Positions 32,465 to 41,251 of a stretch of 48,932 nucleotides of DNA are shown piece by piece. This DNA comes from Hellea sp. (GTDB lineage: Bacteria; Pseudomonadota; Alphaproteobacteria; Caulobacterales; Maricaulaceae): positions 1 through 48,932 of the forward strand of contig JABDKG010000085.1 in NCBI GenBank assembly GCA_013002305.1. The letters run 5' to 3'. Below the pieces are notes generated by a model. It was not told the origin of the DNA and searched no databases. It worked only from the letters and a program-made list of their open reading frames with translations. How positions within the stretch are numbered: position 1 is the stretch's first letter; each line of letters starts with the position of its first letter. A program made the translations under genes and the position numbers.

Positions 32465-32495
32465 TTTTGATTTATTTAGCTATTGTTCATTTAAA

Positions 32496-33077
32496 CTAAA
32501 GGTTTAATGCGATTTGTTTCAATGACTTAACATATAGCGCATGTTCAAGCGTGAGCATCCTTTGCGCGAGGCTTTCGGCCGTATCCGTCGGCAATATTGG
32601 CGTTTTATCCTGCATAATGATCGCGCCGCCATCAAGCTCTTCATTGACATAATGGACCGTGCAGCCATGCTCTTTATCGCCTGCATCTATGGCGCGCTGA
32701 TGCGTGTTCAGCCCTTTATATTTGGGTAATAGTGATGGATGGATGTTGAGAATACGGCCTGGCCATTGCTGGGTAAACCAGGGCGAAAGAATGCGCATAT
32801 AGCCGGCGCAGCATATGAGCTGGATATTATGAGCCGTTAGGATCTCATGCATAGCGCTATCGAAATTTTCGCGGGTCGAGAATTGCTGATAATCCATCGC
32901 CGCCACTTCAATGCCCATATCTGCCGCCTTTTGCAGGCCCAGCGCTTCAGGATCATTTGAGAAAACGAGGCAGATTTCAGCCGGATGATCGGGGTGTTGT
33001 GCGGATTGGGCGAGGGCCACCATATTGGATCCGCGGCCGGATATTAATATTGCAGTCCGGACGCGGCTGGACCTCAT
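32496..33077 (-). CDS. purN: Phosphoribosylglycinamide formyltransferase
   Basis: PurN transfers formyl from 10-formyl-tetrahydrofolate to GAR in purine synthesis. The 193 residues include [13 protein letters not shown] (phosphate site), [14 protein letters not shown], the catalytic-His segment [20 protein letters not shown] and the cofactor segment [19 protein letters not shown], which holds the catalytic Asp. Its ATG overlaps the purM stop (ATGA), so purM-purN is a coupled pair, as in many bacteria. Confidence 0.97.
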   Translation of the reverse strand: MRSSRVRTAILISGRGSNMVALAQSAQHPDHPAEICLVFSNDPEALGLQKAADMGIEVAAMDYQQFSTRENFDSAMHEILTAHNIQLICCAGYMRILSPWFTQQWPGRILNIHPSLLPKYKGLNTHQRAIDAGDKEHGCTVHYVNEELDGGAIIMQDKTPILPTDTAESLAQRMLTLEHALYVKSLKQIALNL

Positions 33078-34105
33078 TTGGCGATTAGCCTGCCAACGAT
33101 TTGTGCCGTTTCGCCGGACGCGGTCAGGCGGCTAACGACTTCATCGGCTTGTTCCGGTGCGGCGGCGAGCACCATGCCGATGCCGCAATTAAAGGCGCGC
33201 TGCATTTCGGTCTCGGCGATATTGCCGGTCTCTTGCAACCAATCAAAAACGGCCGGACGTGCCCAGCTCGCCATATCATATTCGCCTGCCAGATGGCTCG
33301 GCAACATACGCGGCGTATTTTCCGTCAGGCCGCCGCCGGTAATATGGGCCAAACCCTTCACAAGATCATCTCGAATGAGCGGCAAAACAGATTTAATATA
33401 TATTTTAGTCGGCTCTAGCAGAGCTTCTGCGAGTGTTTTGCCAGGCGCGAAAGGCGCTGGATCGGACCAGCTAAGCCCCGAGAGCTCAACAACTTTGCGA
33501 ATAAGTGAGTATCCATTGGAATGAGGCCCGCTCGAGCTAATTCCGACGAGAGCGTCGCCAGCTTTCATTTTTCCAAGGCGCGGCAGCAGCTTTCCGCGCT
33601 CTGCGGCGCCAACGACAAATCCGGCCAGATCGAAATCTTCGCCTTCATACATGCCCGGCATTTCAGCGGTTTCGCCGCCGATCAACGCGCTGCCAGCCTG
33701 GCGGCATCCTTCGGCTATTCCGGAAATAACCGCGGCGGCGCGGTCTTTATCAAGATAGCCAGTCGCGAAATAGTCGAGGAAGAATAATGGCTCGGCGCCC
33801 TGCGCCAGAACATCATTGACGCACATGGCGACGAGATCAATGCCTACCGTATCGAGAACACCTGTATCAATCGCAATTCGTAATTTGGTGCCGACGCCAT
33901 CAGTCCCGGAAACTAGAACCGGGTCTTTAAAGCCAGCCGCGCGTAAATCGAATGCACCGCCAAATCCGCCAAGGCTAACATCCGCACCGGGTCGACGGGT
34001 CGATTTTGCCATCGGTTTGATTTTTTCTATCAACGCATCGCCCGTATCGATGCTCACTCCGGCATCTGCATAGGTCAGGCTTTTGTCTGTTGGGTTCTGG
34101 CTCAC
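33074..34105 (-). CDS. purM: Phosphoribosylformylglycinamidine cyclo-ligase
   Basis: PurM closes the imidazole ring, converting FGAM to AIR with ATP. The 343-residue product has [17 protein letters not shown] at the N-terminus, GGFGGAFDL, the ATP-site segment [60 protein letters not shown] and [16 protein letters not shown], the normal family order. It is divergent from the DUF2066 gene. The gap carries two GANTC sites just before its start. Confidence 0.97.
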   Translation of the reverse strand: MSQNPTDKSLTYADAGVSIDTGDALIEKIKPMAKSTRRPGADVSLGGFGGAFDLRAAGFKDPVLVSGTDGVGTKLRIAIDTGVLDTVGIDLVAMCVNDVLAQGAEPLFFLDYFATGYLDKDRAAAVISGIAEGCRQAGSALIGGETAEMPGMYEGEDFDLAGFVVGAAERGKLLPRLGKMKAGDALVGISSSGPHSNGYSLIRKVVELSGLSWSDPAPFAPGKTLAEALLEPTKIYIKSVLPLIRDDLVKGLAHITGGGLTENTPRMLPSHLAGEYDMASWARPAVFDWLQETGNIAETEMQRAFNCGIGMVLAAAPEQADEVVSRLTASGETAQIVGRLIAK

Positions 34106-34108
34106 CGA

Positions 34109-34128
34109 GAATCCTTACCAATCGAGTC
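34109..34128. promoter_or_regulatory. Pair of GANTC sites upstream of purM
   Basis: GAATC (34109-34113) and GAGTC (34124-34128) lie 15 bases apart, immediately before the purM ATG at 34105 and about 125 bases before the divergent DUF2066 gene. GANTC is the CcrM methylation target in alphaproteobacteria, and methylation-sensitive promoters often carry such sites. Two in 20 bases is more than random expectation, but the effect here is not known. Confidence 0.35.
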
Positions 34129-34250
34129 ACGGCTTACAATCGTAAAATCCGCCCTATTGCAAGAGGCAATTCATGGCGCGTCGCCAAACCAACTGAAAAA
34201 CCGCTGTAATAGCTCTTTTATTAGGCTTCAAACCCGTATAATCAAAGCGC

Positions 34251-35294
34251 ATGTTAAAACGAATATTTTTGCTCCTATCGTTTATTTGGTTGTCCATAGG
34301 ACTGGCGTTCGCCGCAGATCCATTTACCGTTGCCGCCGTTCCGGTTGATGCCGTTGGCGCTAATGCGATTGAAGCGCAGACCAAAGCTAATCTCGAAGGT
34401 CAGGCCGTTGCCGCTGCGAAATTGCTTAACCGGTTGACCTTGCCGTCAGAGCGCGGCGGCAAAGATTTCTCAGCGATTCAGCCTGAAGAAATTTCGCGCA
34501 TGATCCGAGCCCTTAATGTCTCGAACGAAAAGCGCTCCAACCAAAGATATCTTGGCGACATCACAGTCGCCTTTGTGCCTTCCGAAGTTAAAAAATATCT
34601 CGACTCTCAAGGCCTCACCATGATCTCCAGCCAAGCCGGAAACCGTCTGGTCGTACCGGTATTATCCGGTTCGCCGCTCTGGACGGAAAATGTCTGGCAA
34701 CAGGCCTGGTCATCACCGGCCTTCTCGCACGCTCTCACGCCCGTCAGCACGATTATACCGGAACAGGGCAATGACACTTTAATCAGCGCCGATCAGGCAT
34801 TAGCCGGCGATATGACGGCTCTAAAGCGTCTAGGAAACCTATTGGGTGCGCGCCAGATCTTGGTCGCAACCGCTGAACCGGCGCTTGGCGGTATCCGTGT
34901 CCGGCTTTCTGATATTTCCGTCGATGCAAGCACGCGCACAGATTTGGCGTCCTATACGGCGGGATCTTATGCGGAGGCCAGCCAAATGGCGATTGCCCGC
35001 CTAGAAGATAGCTGGAAACGGGCCACTGTCACATTGGTTGAAAATGCCGTCTCAATGCCGGTATCGGTTTTGTACCGGTCGCATGAGGACTGGATCTGGC
35101 TGCAATCCGCGATCAATGATTCAGCGCAAATCCAAGGCGCCCGTCTCGATGCTTTATCTAAAGATGGGGCACTGATGAGTGTGACTTATGGCGGCGATAT
35201 TGAGCGCCTTAGAACCGAGCTTAGCTATAAAGGCGTTGAACTTCGTGAAGACCCGAAACTTGGCACGATCCTGTTTCGCAAAGGCCGCTACTAG
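34251..35294 (+). CDS. Exported DUF2066 protein
   Basis: The 347-residue protein has a signal peptide (IFLLLSFIWLSIGLAFA, cleavage near residue 21) and a body matching DUF2066 in layout: an N-terminal region with TKANLEGQAVAAAKLLNRLT, a central LGDITVAFVPSEVKKYLDSQ, then RLVVPVLSG. The C-terminal half contains LLGARQILVATAEP and WIWLQSAINDSAQIQGARL. No catalytic motif was seen, and the function of the family is not established. It is 8 bases from hdaA, an arrangement common in alphaproteobacteria, so the two are likely co-transcribed. Confidence 0.8.
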   Translation: MLKRIFLLLSFIWLSIGLAFAADPFTVAAVPVDAVGANAIEAQTKANLEGQAVAAAKLLNRLTLPSERGGKDFSAIQPEEISRMIRALNVSNEKRSNQRYLGDITVAFVPSEVKKYLDSQGLTMISSQAGNRLVVPVLSGSPLWTENVWQQAWSSPAFSHALTPVSTIIPEQGNDTLISADQALAGDMTALKRLGNLLGARQILVATAEPALGGIRVRLSDISVDASTRTDLASYTAGSYAEASQMAIARLEDSWKRATVTLVENAVSMPVSVLYRSHEDWIWLQSAINDSAQIQGARLDALSKDGALMSVTYGGDIERLRTELSYKGVELREDPKLGTILFRKGRY

Positions 35295-35302
35295 GCCGGC
35301 TT

Positions 35303-35911
35303 ATGGCTCATCAATATCCTTTTGATCTCGCGCCTGCGCCGGATTATTCCCTCGCCAGTTTTCAGCGCGGCGCCAGCAACCAAGATGCTTTCTCCGCAAT
35401 TAGCGCCTTTCCCGATTGGCCCAGCCCCGTCTTATTGCTTTTGGGTCCGACAGGCTGCGGCAAGACCCATCTTGGCTCGGCTTGGGCCAGTGATTCAGGG
35501 GATCAGAAGTTTCTCGATGATGCCGATTTGCTGGATGAAGAAACGCTCTTTATCGCGATAAACCAAGCACTAAACGGGGAAGTTAGCGGGCTCCTATTGG
35601 CCGCCGCGCGAGCCCCGAAGCTGTGGAATACCGATCTGCCCGACTTGCGCTCGCGCCTTCACAATATTCCGGTCATCAGATTGTCAGAACCGGAAGATGA
35701 TATTCTCGAGCCGATTATTCGCAAATTGTTCGAAGATTTAGGCCGCTCGGTCAAAGCCGATGTGGTTGCTTATATTCTTAAAAATTACGAACGCTCTGTC
35801 CCGGCCGTGTCAAATTTGGTTCGTGATATTGACCGCGCGGCCAGCGCTGAAAAACGCGATATCACCAAAGCCTATCTGGCGAAATATTTAAAACGGGCAG
35901 GGGGCGGTTAG
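35303..35911 (+). CDS. hdaA: DnaA-related regulator HdaA
   Basis: HdaA (Hda) joins the DNA sliding clamp to DnaA and promotes hydrolysis of DnaA-ATP, preventing re-initiation. The 202-residue product has an N-terminal QYPFDL (4-9), which resembles a clamp-binding motif, a P-loop GPTGCGKT (48-55), KFLDDADLL as Walker B, the segment LPDLRSRLHNIPVIRL typical of DnaA-family proteins and a C-terminal lid. It lacks the DNA-binding domain IV of DnaA, as expected. Its last 24 bases overlap the convergent RluA gene. Confidence 0.88.
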   Translation: MAHQYPFDLAPAPDYSLASFQRGASNQDAFSAISAFPDWPSPVLLLLGPTGCGKTHLGSAWASDSGDQKFLDDADLLDEETLFIAINQALNGEVSGLLLAAARAPKLWNTDLPDLRSRLHNIPVIRLSEPEDDILEPIIRKLFEDLGRSVKADVVAYILKNYERSVPAVSNLVRDIDRAASAEKRDITKAYLAKYLKRAGGG

Positions 35912-36541
35912 GCTCATCCAGGCCCCGCCTACCGGATGACGAAATTTGAGCTGCTCGGCATGAAGCTGCAACCGCTTTGCCGCCTCTAGAGCCTTTCCGG
36001 ATGCGTAAAAACTATCCCCTAAAATGGGATGGCCCATGGCCTGACAATGCACTCTTAATTGATGGGACCGTCCAGTTTTGGGATAAAGGGCGAGGCGGCT
36101 GCTCTGATCATTTCTTTCCATAAGCTCCCAATCCGTCTGCGCGGATTTCCCATGTTCAAAACAGACCATCTGGCGGGGGCGGTTCGGCCAGTCACAACGC
36201 AGCGGTAAATTGACATGGCCGCTTGCGCCGTCGACCTGTCCCCAGACCCGCGCAATATAGCGCTTCTCGGTTTGGCGTTTTTCAAATTGCAGACCCAGAT
36301 GGCGCTGGGCGTGCTTATTGCGGGCAAAAATTATGATGCCCGAGGTCGGGTGATCCAGCCGGTGAACCAAGAGGAGCTCAGGGTAAATATCCCTCAGTCG
36401 TGTCTCGAGACAGTCCTTATGCTCATCGCCCTTGCCCGGCACGGATAATAATCCGCTCGGTTTATCCACCAGCAAAATATCGTCATCCTGATGGATGATC
36501 TCTATCGGTTCGGTTGGCGGATTATATTGAAACGCCTTCAA
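35888..36541 (-). CDS. RluA-family pseudouridine synthase
   Basis: The enzyme isomerises uridine to pseudouridine in rRNA and/or tRNA. The 217 residues have IIHQDDDILLVDKPSGLLSV, the catalytic-Asp motif HRLDHPTSGIIIFAR, EKRYIARVWG, ALYPKTGRSHQLRVHCQAMG and HPILGDSFY, ending with a short LHAEQLKFRHP segment. The compact form without an S4 domain resembles RluA, which acts on 23S U746 and tRNA U32. The precise target cannot be proved from sequence. The gene starts 15 bases after the M16 peptidase stop. Confidence 0.9.
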   Translation of the reverse strand: MKAFQYNPPTEPIEIIHQDDDILLVDKPSGLLSVPGKGDEHKDCLETRLRDIYPELLLVHRLDHPTSGIIIFARNKHAQRHLGLQFEKRQTEKRYIARVWGQVDGASGHVNLPLRCDWPNRPRQMVCFEHGKSAQTDWELMERNDQSSRLALYPKTGRSHQLRVHCQAMGHPILGDSFYASGKALEAAKRLQLHAEQLKFRHPVGGAWMSLTAPCPF

Positions 36542-36555
36542 AGCAAGGTCCGCGC

Positions 36556-39435
36556 CTATTCAGTCCCCAGCATAATCGGATCGCCGTAGCCCAGATCTTT
36601 CAACCCTTCGGCCTGTGTTTCGGCGTCACCAACAATGACATAACGCATCGCGTCCGGGCGCATATGCTCCGCGGTTAAGGCCTTCATTTTTTCCAGCGTC
36701 ATGGCCTGTATCGCGGCCGCTTCGCGGGATTTATAATCGTCGGGATAGCCATAATTACTGATCTCGCCGAGCATGGAAAGCTTGTCATTTAAGGTCTCAT
36801 TGTCGAGCGCCTGTCCGCGCAGCAGCGCTTCTTTCATCTCCGCCAGATCATCTTCGGTAAACTCCGGCCCATAGCTGCTCACAATGTCGCGAATGATCTC
36901 GATCGACTCTTTCGTAACGTTAGAGCGTACAGAGGTACGAATGGCGAAATTCCCGCGATCCTTATTGGCATTAAAGCCGGACCGGATTCCATATGTGTAG
37001 CCTTTGTTGACCCGCAGCTCTGTGTTGAGTTTGGATGTATAAATGCCGCCCAGCGGGAAGTTAATCGCAGCCGCGAGCGGGTAATCCGGATCAGTCGCCG
37101 ACAGAGCCGGACGTTCCAGGCGCACAACCGATTGCTTGGCGCCTGCTACGTCATAGAAGTAAATTTCGGCGTCATCGACCGGATTTTGACTGCCCATGAT
37201 CAGAGCCGGTGGTGCTGTCTTATCAAGGCCCGACGCGAGCGTACCAAACGCCTTTTTAACATCGGATAGCTCGACATCACCGACAATCCTGATTTGGGTG
37301 CCATGCTGGGTATATTGCCGATTATAAAAATCTTTGAGATCGTCCAATGTGACGATTTCCAGCTTATCTTTCGGGCCGTAAAAAGCATAGTGGAACAAAT
37401 GACCTTCGGGATAGCGCAGCTTGGCGGACTCGCGGGTCGAGATCGAATTGGGATCAGACTCGATCTGGTCGATATCATTACCCAAACTGATTTTCAGAAG
37501 ATCAAACTCTTCTTCGTCCCAGCGCGGCTCCAGCAGCATTTCCTGAGCCAAAGCGATCGTCGCGTCGAAATTCCGGGCCAGTGTGCTGCCGGACATATAG
37601 GTTGCGTTCTGGTCTGTGCTGACAGAGATAGACGAGCCAAGAGATTCGATTGCGTCTTCGAGCTCGGCGGTGGTTTTATGAGCCGTACCTTTTTCGAGCA
37701 TGGCCGCGACCATGTCGGGGACAGCCGGTTTGGCGTAATCGCCGCGCATATTGCCCGCGTCGATTTTCAAGGAAAAATAGACCAATGGCGTTTCGTCGGT
37801 CGACATGCCGAAAATTTCGATACCGTTATCGAGCTTGCCGCGCCATACTTCTGCGCCGGGCAGCGTGTAAGGGTCGCCAAATCCGGGTTCAGGGCGCTCG
37901 AAACCGGATGGATTTTCGATAATGCGGGCGGCCGGATCAAAATCGACAGGTGCACCTTCACCCGCGACAATCACTTCTTCGACAATTTCCGCGAGCGTAG
38001 AGCCTTCAAGGGTCAAATCGGTCTGCCCTTTAGGGACTATTGATAGATGTAGATGCGGCTTGTCTTTAATATATTGATTGTAGACGCGCATCACATCAGC
38101 AGTTGTGACGGCCTGCATACGCCTAATATCTTCGGTGATAAAGCCGGGATCGCCGGTGAACAGATTATATTCACCCAGCGCAATGGCTTTGCCGAGCGCG
38201 CTTTGCATTTCGCCGTAAAAATCAACCTCCAGGCCGGCTTTGATCCGGTCCAGATCGGCTTGTGGGATGCCTTTTTCTTCAAACCGGGCCATGGCCTTCT
38301 TGAAGCCGGGGATAAGCCCGTCAATATCCTGCCCGTCATTGGGCGTGATGAAGATGTAGGCTTCGCCGGCTAACTCTTTAGTATAATGAAATGCGCTGAC
38401 GCTGCTGGTCAGTTTCTCTTCATCGACCAAGACCTCTGAAATTGGCGCTTTTTTTCCGCGGGTCAGATAATCCATCAATATGTTCAGGGCATAGCTGTCC
38501 GGATGATATTGCTCGACCGTCGGCCAGACGGCGGAGAATTGCGGCACTGTTGCAAAATTATCCTCATAATAGAGGTTTTTGGTTTCGGTCAGATTGCTGG
38601 GCCGGGGGTCATAATTTTCAATCGGATCGCCCGCCGGAATTTCCTCAAAATATTTCTTCATCAGGCGCTTGGCCTCATCCATATCAAAATCACCGGTCAG
38701 GGTAACAGTGACATTATTGGGCGCATACCAGCGCTTGTAGAAATCCTGCGCGTCTTTGAGCGTCGCTGCGTCGAGATCGGCCAGAGAGCCAATAACCTGC
38801 CAATTATAAGGGTGATCGGCCGGGTAGAGCGCTTTATTATAAATATAGAACTCGTGGCCATAGGGCTGATTATCGACCCGTTGGCGTTTTTCGTTTTTGA
38901 CGACCTGTTTTTCGTTATCGATCAGGTTTTGCGAAACGGTCGAGATAAAGCAGCACAGCTTATCTGCCTCGGCCCAGATGATCTTTTCGAGCGTGTCTTT
39001 GGGAGTGGCCTGGAAATATTGGGTCATGTCGTGGGTGGTAAAGCCGTTCGTGCCTGAGCCGCCGATCCGTGTATTCATAGCGTCAAGCCCGCCATAGCCG
39101 AGGTTCTCGCTATCCATGAAGAGAAGATGTTCGAACAAATGCGCAAATCCGGTACGGCCTTCGGTTTCGCGGGCCGAGCCGACATGGGCGGCAATATCGA
39201 TCGCCACGAGCGGATCAGAGCGATCGACATGGAGCACCACATCCATGCCATTTTTGAGAGTAAATTTTTCATACTCCACGGTCAGCGCGTTGCTGCCCGA
39301 CACATTGACCGGAGTTTCACCGCGGGAATTGACTTCATCCCCGGATCGGCACCCCTCCAATAACACCACACTCACCGCCAAACCCGTCAAGGCCGTTCTC
39401 ATCAATACATTGCGCAAATTCATCGATCTCTCCAT
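36556..39435 (-). CDS. M16 family zinc metallopeptidase, lipoprotein
   Basis: The 959-residue protein begins with a lipoprotein signal (lipobox LLEGC, Cys29). Two M16 halves follow. The first has the inverted zinc motif HLFEH (His99-His103, Glu102) and a distal NEKQVVKNEKRQR Glu ligand. The second (from about residue 550, GAEVWRGKLDNGIEIFGM) lacks the motif and is the usual inactive half. Family members degrade peptides in the periplasm or at the membrane. ATG 39435 has AGGGGGC upstream; ATG 39423 is a fair alternative. It probably forms one unit with the RluA gene. Confidence 0.92.
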   Translation of the reverse strand: MERSMNLRNVLMRTALTGLAVSVVLLEGCRSGDEVNSRGETPVNVSGSNALTVEYEKFTLKNGMDVVLHVDRSDPLVAIDIAAHVGSARETEGRTGFAHLFEHLLFMDSENLGYGGLDAMNTRIGGSGTNGFTTHDMTQYFQATPKDTLEKIIWAEADKLCCFISTVSQNLIDNEKQVVKNEKRQRVDNQPYGHEFYIYNKALYPADHPYNWQVIGSLADLDAATLKDAQDFYKRWYAPNNVTVTLTGDFDMDEAKRLMKKYFEEIPAGDPIENYDPRPSNLTETKNLYYEDNFATVPQFSAVWPTVEQYHPDSYALNILMDYLTRGKKAPISEVLVDEEKLTSSVSAFHYTKELAGEAYIFITPNDGQDIDGLIPGFKKAMARFEEKGIPQADLDRIKAGLEVDFYGEMQSALGKAIALGEYNLFTGDPGFITEDIRRMQAVTTADVMRVYNQYIKDKPHLHLSIVPKGQTDLTLEGSTLAEIVEEVIVAGEGAPVDFDPAARIIENPSGFERPEPGFGDPYTLPGAEVWRGKLDNGIEIFGMSTDETPLVYFSLKIDAGNMRGDYAKPAVPDMVAAMLEKGTAHKTTAELEDAIESLGSSISVSTDQNATYMSGSTLARNFDATIALAQEMLLEPRWDEEEFDLLKISLGNDIDQIESDPNSISTRESAKLRYPEGHLFHYAFYGPKDKLEIVTLDDLKDFYNRQYTQHGTQIRIVGDVELSDVKKAFGTLASGLDKTAPPALIMGSQNPVDDAEIYFYDVAGAKQSVVRLERPALSATDPDYPLAAAINFPLGGIYTSKLNTELRVNKGYTYGIRSGFNANKDRGNFAIRTSVRSNVTKESIEIIRDIVSSYGPEFTEDDLAEMKEALLRGQALDNETLNDKLSMLGEISNYGYPDDYKSREAAAIQAMTLEKMKALTAEHMRPDAMRYVIVGDAETQAEGLKDLGYGDPIMLGTE

Positions 39436-39446
39436 TTTTCGCCCCC

Positions 39447-39460
39447 TGATTAACTAATCA
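39447..39460. promoter_or_regulatory. 14-base palindrome upstream of M16 peptidase gene
   Basis: TGATTA-AC-TAATCA lies 12 bases before the peptidase ATG. It could be a repressor site, but AT-rich arms make chance plausible. The rest of the 268-base gap (39436-39703) holds no gene or structure that I can support. Confidence 0.25.
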
Positions 39461-39703
39461 AATGAGGTGACGCAATGGAGGAGATGAAATCTCGTATGGT
39501 GCCTTTAGGATTGGAAGCGTCGTAAAGCGTTATGGCAAGGTTTTCTGTTGAGGGTTGTTGAAACACTTGTGCATTTCGTGTTGAACCATGCAGCTGATGA
39601 GGTCGGTGAAATTAATTGCGCGAATTGGCGGATAGGCATTGCACAAATCGGATAAATATACACTTTGCTTGAAATATTGACCGGCGACGTCCTGCCCCCC
39701 GGC

Positions 39704-41086
39704 CTAGTTAGCCAGGCGGACGACTTCTTTCAGGATATCATTGCCAATCAGATCAAAGACGGCTTCAAGGCTATCGGCATCTTCGGCCAGCAGGAAATGT
39801 TCAGGCGCTGACGCACAGGCCGCTAATACGGCGCTGGAGCGTTCTTTTGTTTCGGGCGTAATGACATAGAAGTCTTCGCTGGGATGGTTGCTCCAGTCAT
39901 TGGTCGCAAATGTACCGGCCTCCAGCGCAAAACCGATCGTATAGACTTTTACGCCGGCATTTTTCATATCTTCGCAGGCCGCCATCGTGTCAACGTCGGA
40001 GGTTAAAAATATTCGGCCTTCTTCCCAGCCTGAGCCTTCCGGTTCATCTCCATCATCATCTTCAGATTGGGTATAATATTCGTAATAGGATACCCATCTA
40101 CACCTGCGTCGATTACATCGGCGTTCGTTTTCCAGTTTGCGCCAGGTACCGGTTCCGTCTTCTGGGACCCAAATATCCGAGCCTGCGGTATTATTACCAT
40201 CGGTCATAAAGATGACAAAACGCATCGGATCGGCGTTACCATTTTCATTGACATGATGCACCCTCTCGGTTTGAAGCCATGTCCACGCATTGGCTATAGG
40301 CGGGCTTGAATTGGTCGCGCCGCCGGGAGTCATCGGATTAATATGTGACTGTTCGTTGAGAATTCCCCAATGCATTTGAACCACGTCACTTGCAATAATA
40401 TCATGATTATAGGGCAGCAGTCCGGTTCTTAAATACCGCGTAGTATCGTCGCCGGTACCATCAATCAAAATTTGCGACAAGTAGCTGTTAAAGCTGACAA
40501 GGGTGGATTTAACTGCATCGATCCGGCGCACCGCATCATCCGGTGGATTGTTATACTCATCGACAGGCTTGTCGTCGAACCACATTGAGCCTGAATTATC
40601 CATGACAAAAACGACACTGGCGGGTTCCATGGAATCTACCTCTTTATATTTCGCGGTTGAAGAGGCATTGAACTCGAGTTGATTGACTTGAATGACCTGT
40701 AAAAACTTTGTCGATAAATTGCCGGTAAGTTCAACCCGCGCTTCGCGGCTCACATCGTCATAGATTACTTTGAAATTGACGTCTGCGGAGCCGGGGAAGC
40801 TATATCCGAGATCAGCGGCGGAATATTGGACATTGTTCATAAATCCTTCTGAATTGTTTTGCGGCGGGTGACCGGTATGCGACACATAAATCGCGGATGA
40901 CAGCGCGATGGAATCGGCGATGTTTTGAGTTTTCTGCTTACTTGACATCTGGAGGGTTAGATCGACAACGATCCCGAGCGCCATAATCAACATGACCAGG
41001 CATATTGCCCAAACGATCATGAAACCGCCTCGGTCATCAGTTTTATAGGATTTAGCCAATCCCGATAGACTGTTTACACGATTCAT
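39704..41086 (-). CDS. TadG-like von Willebrand factor A protein (paralogue 2)
   Basis: The 460-residue protein matches the product at 30976-32355 over its full length: N-terminal MNRVNSLSGLAKSYKTDDRG, span FMIVWAICLVMLIMALGIVVD, SKQKTQNIADSIALSSAIYV helix, MIDAS DNSGSM (163-168), MTPGGATN, FMTDGNNT, WVPEDGT and C-terminal GNDILKEVVRLAN. The insertion after WVPEDGT is again Arg/Cys-rich (Cys324, Cys329) but is then followed by an acidic run (SEDDDGDEPE). Two further Cys (371, 424) match the paralogue. The gene is monocistronic, with AAGTGGGAAG before the ATG. Function unknown; no pilus genes adjoin. Confidence 0.85.
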   Translation of the reverse strand: MNRVNSLSGLAKSYKTDDRGGFMIVWAICLVMLIMALGIVVDLTLQMSSKQKTQNIADSIALSSAIYVSHTGHPPQNNSEGFMNNVQYSAADLGYSFPGSADVNFKVIYDDVSREARVELTGNLSTKFLQVIQVNQLEFNASSTAKYKEVDSMEPASVVFVMDNSGSMWFDDKPVDEYNNPPDDAVRRIDAVKSTLVSFNSYLSQILIDGTGDDTTRYLRTGLLPYNHDIIASDVVQMHWGILNEQSHINPMTPGGATNSSPPIANAWTWLQTERVHHVNENGNADPMRFVIFMTDGNNTAGSDIWVPEDGTGTWRKLENERRCNRRRCRWVSYYEYYTQSEDDDGDEPEGSGWEEGRIFLTSDVDTMAACEDMKNAGVKVYTIGFALEAGTFATNDWSNHPSEDFYVITPETKERSSAVLAACASAPEHFLLAEDADSLEAVFDLIGNDILKEVVRLAN

Positions 41087-41139
41087 CTTCCCACTTTCAA
41101 ATGTATAACCTTGCCAAAGTAACCGAAAATGGTTGATTT

Positions 41140-41154
41140 TTAACTATGGTTTAC
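41140..41154 (-). promoter_or_regulatory. CtrA-like site upstream of VWA paralogue 2
   Basis: TTAA-N7-TTAC (41140-41143 and 41151-41154) matches the CtrA consensus at 7 of 8 positions and lies 54 bases upstream of the VWA gene start. The paralogous gene has a perfect site in the corresponding gap. The same gap also serves divergent radA. Confidence 0.45.
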
Positions 41155-41251
41155 ACTTATCAAAAGGTAAATTAGCGAAGAACAAAAAAAGAACAAAATG
41201 TTGACTTGCGCCTTCTTCCTGTGTATCGGGCTAGGTGGATCAGGAGACTTT

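Noticed and set aside
37294-38043. A 249-codon open frame on the + strand within the M16 peptidase gene
   Set aside because: It is antisense to a well-supported 959-residue peptidase and shows no recognisable domain. It is a shadow of that gene's codon bias.
39475-39525. Tiny 16-codon open frame (MEEMKSRMVPLGLEAS) between the M16 and VWA genes
   Set aside because: It lies within a probable promoter of the opposite strand and has no conservation that can be judged from one sequence.
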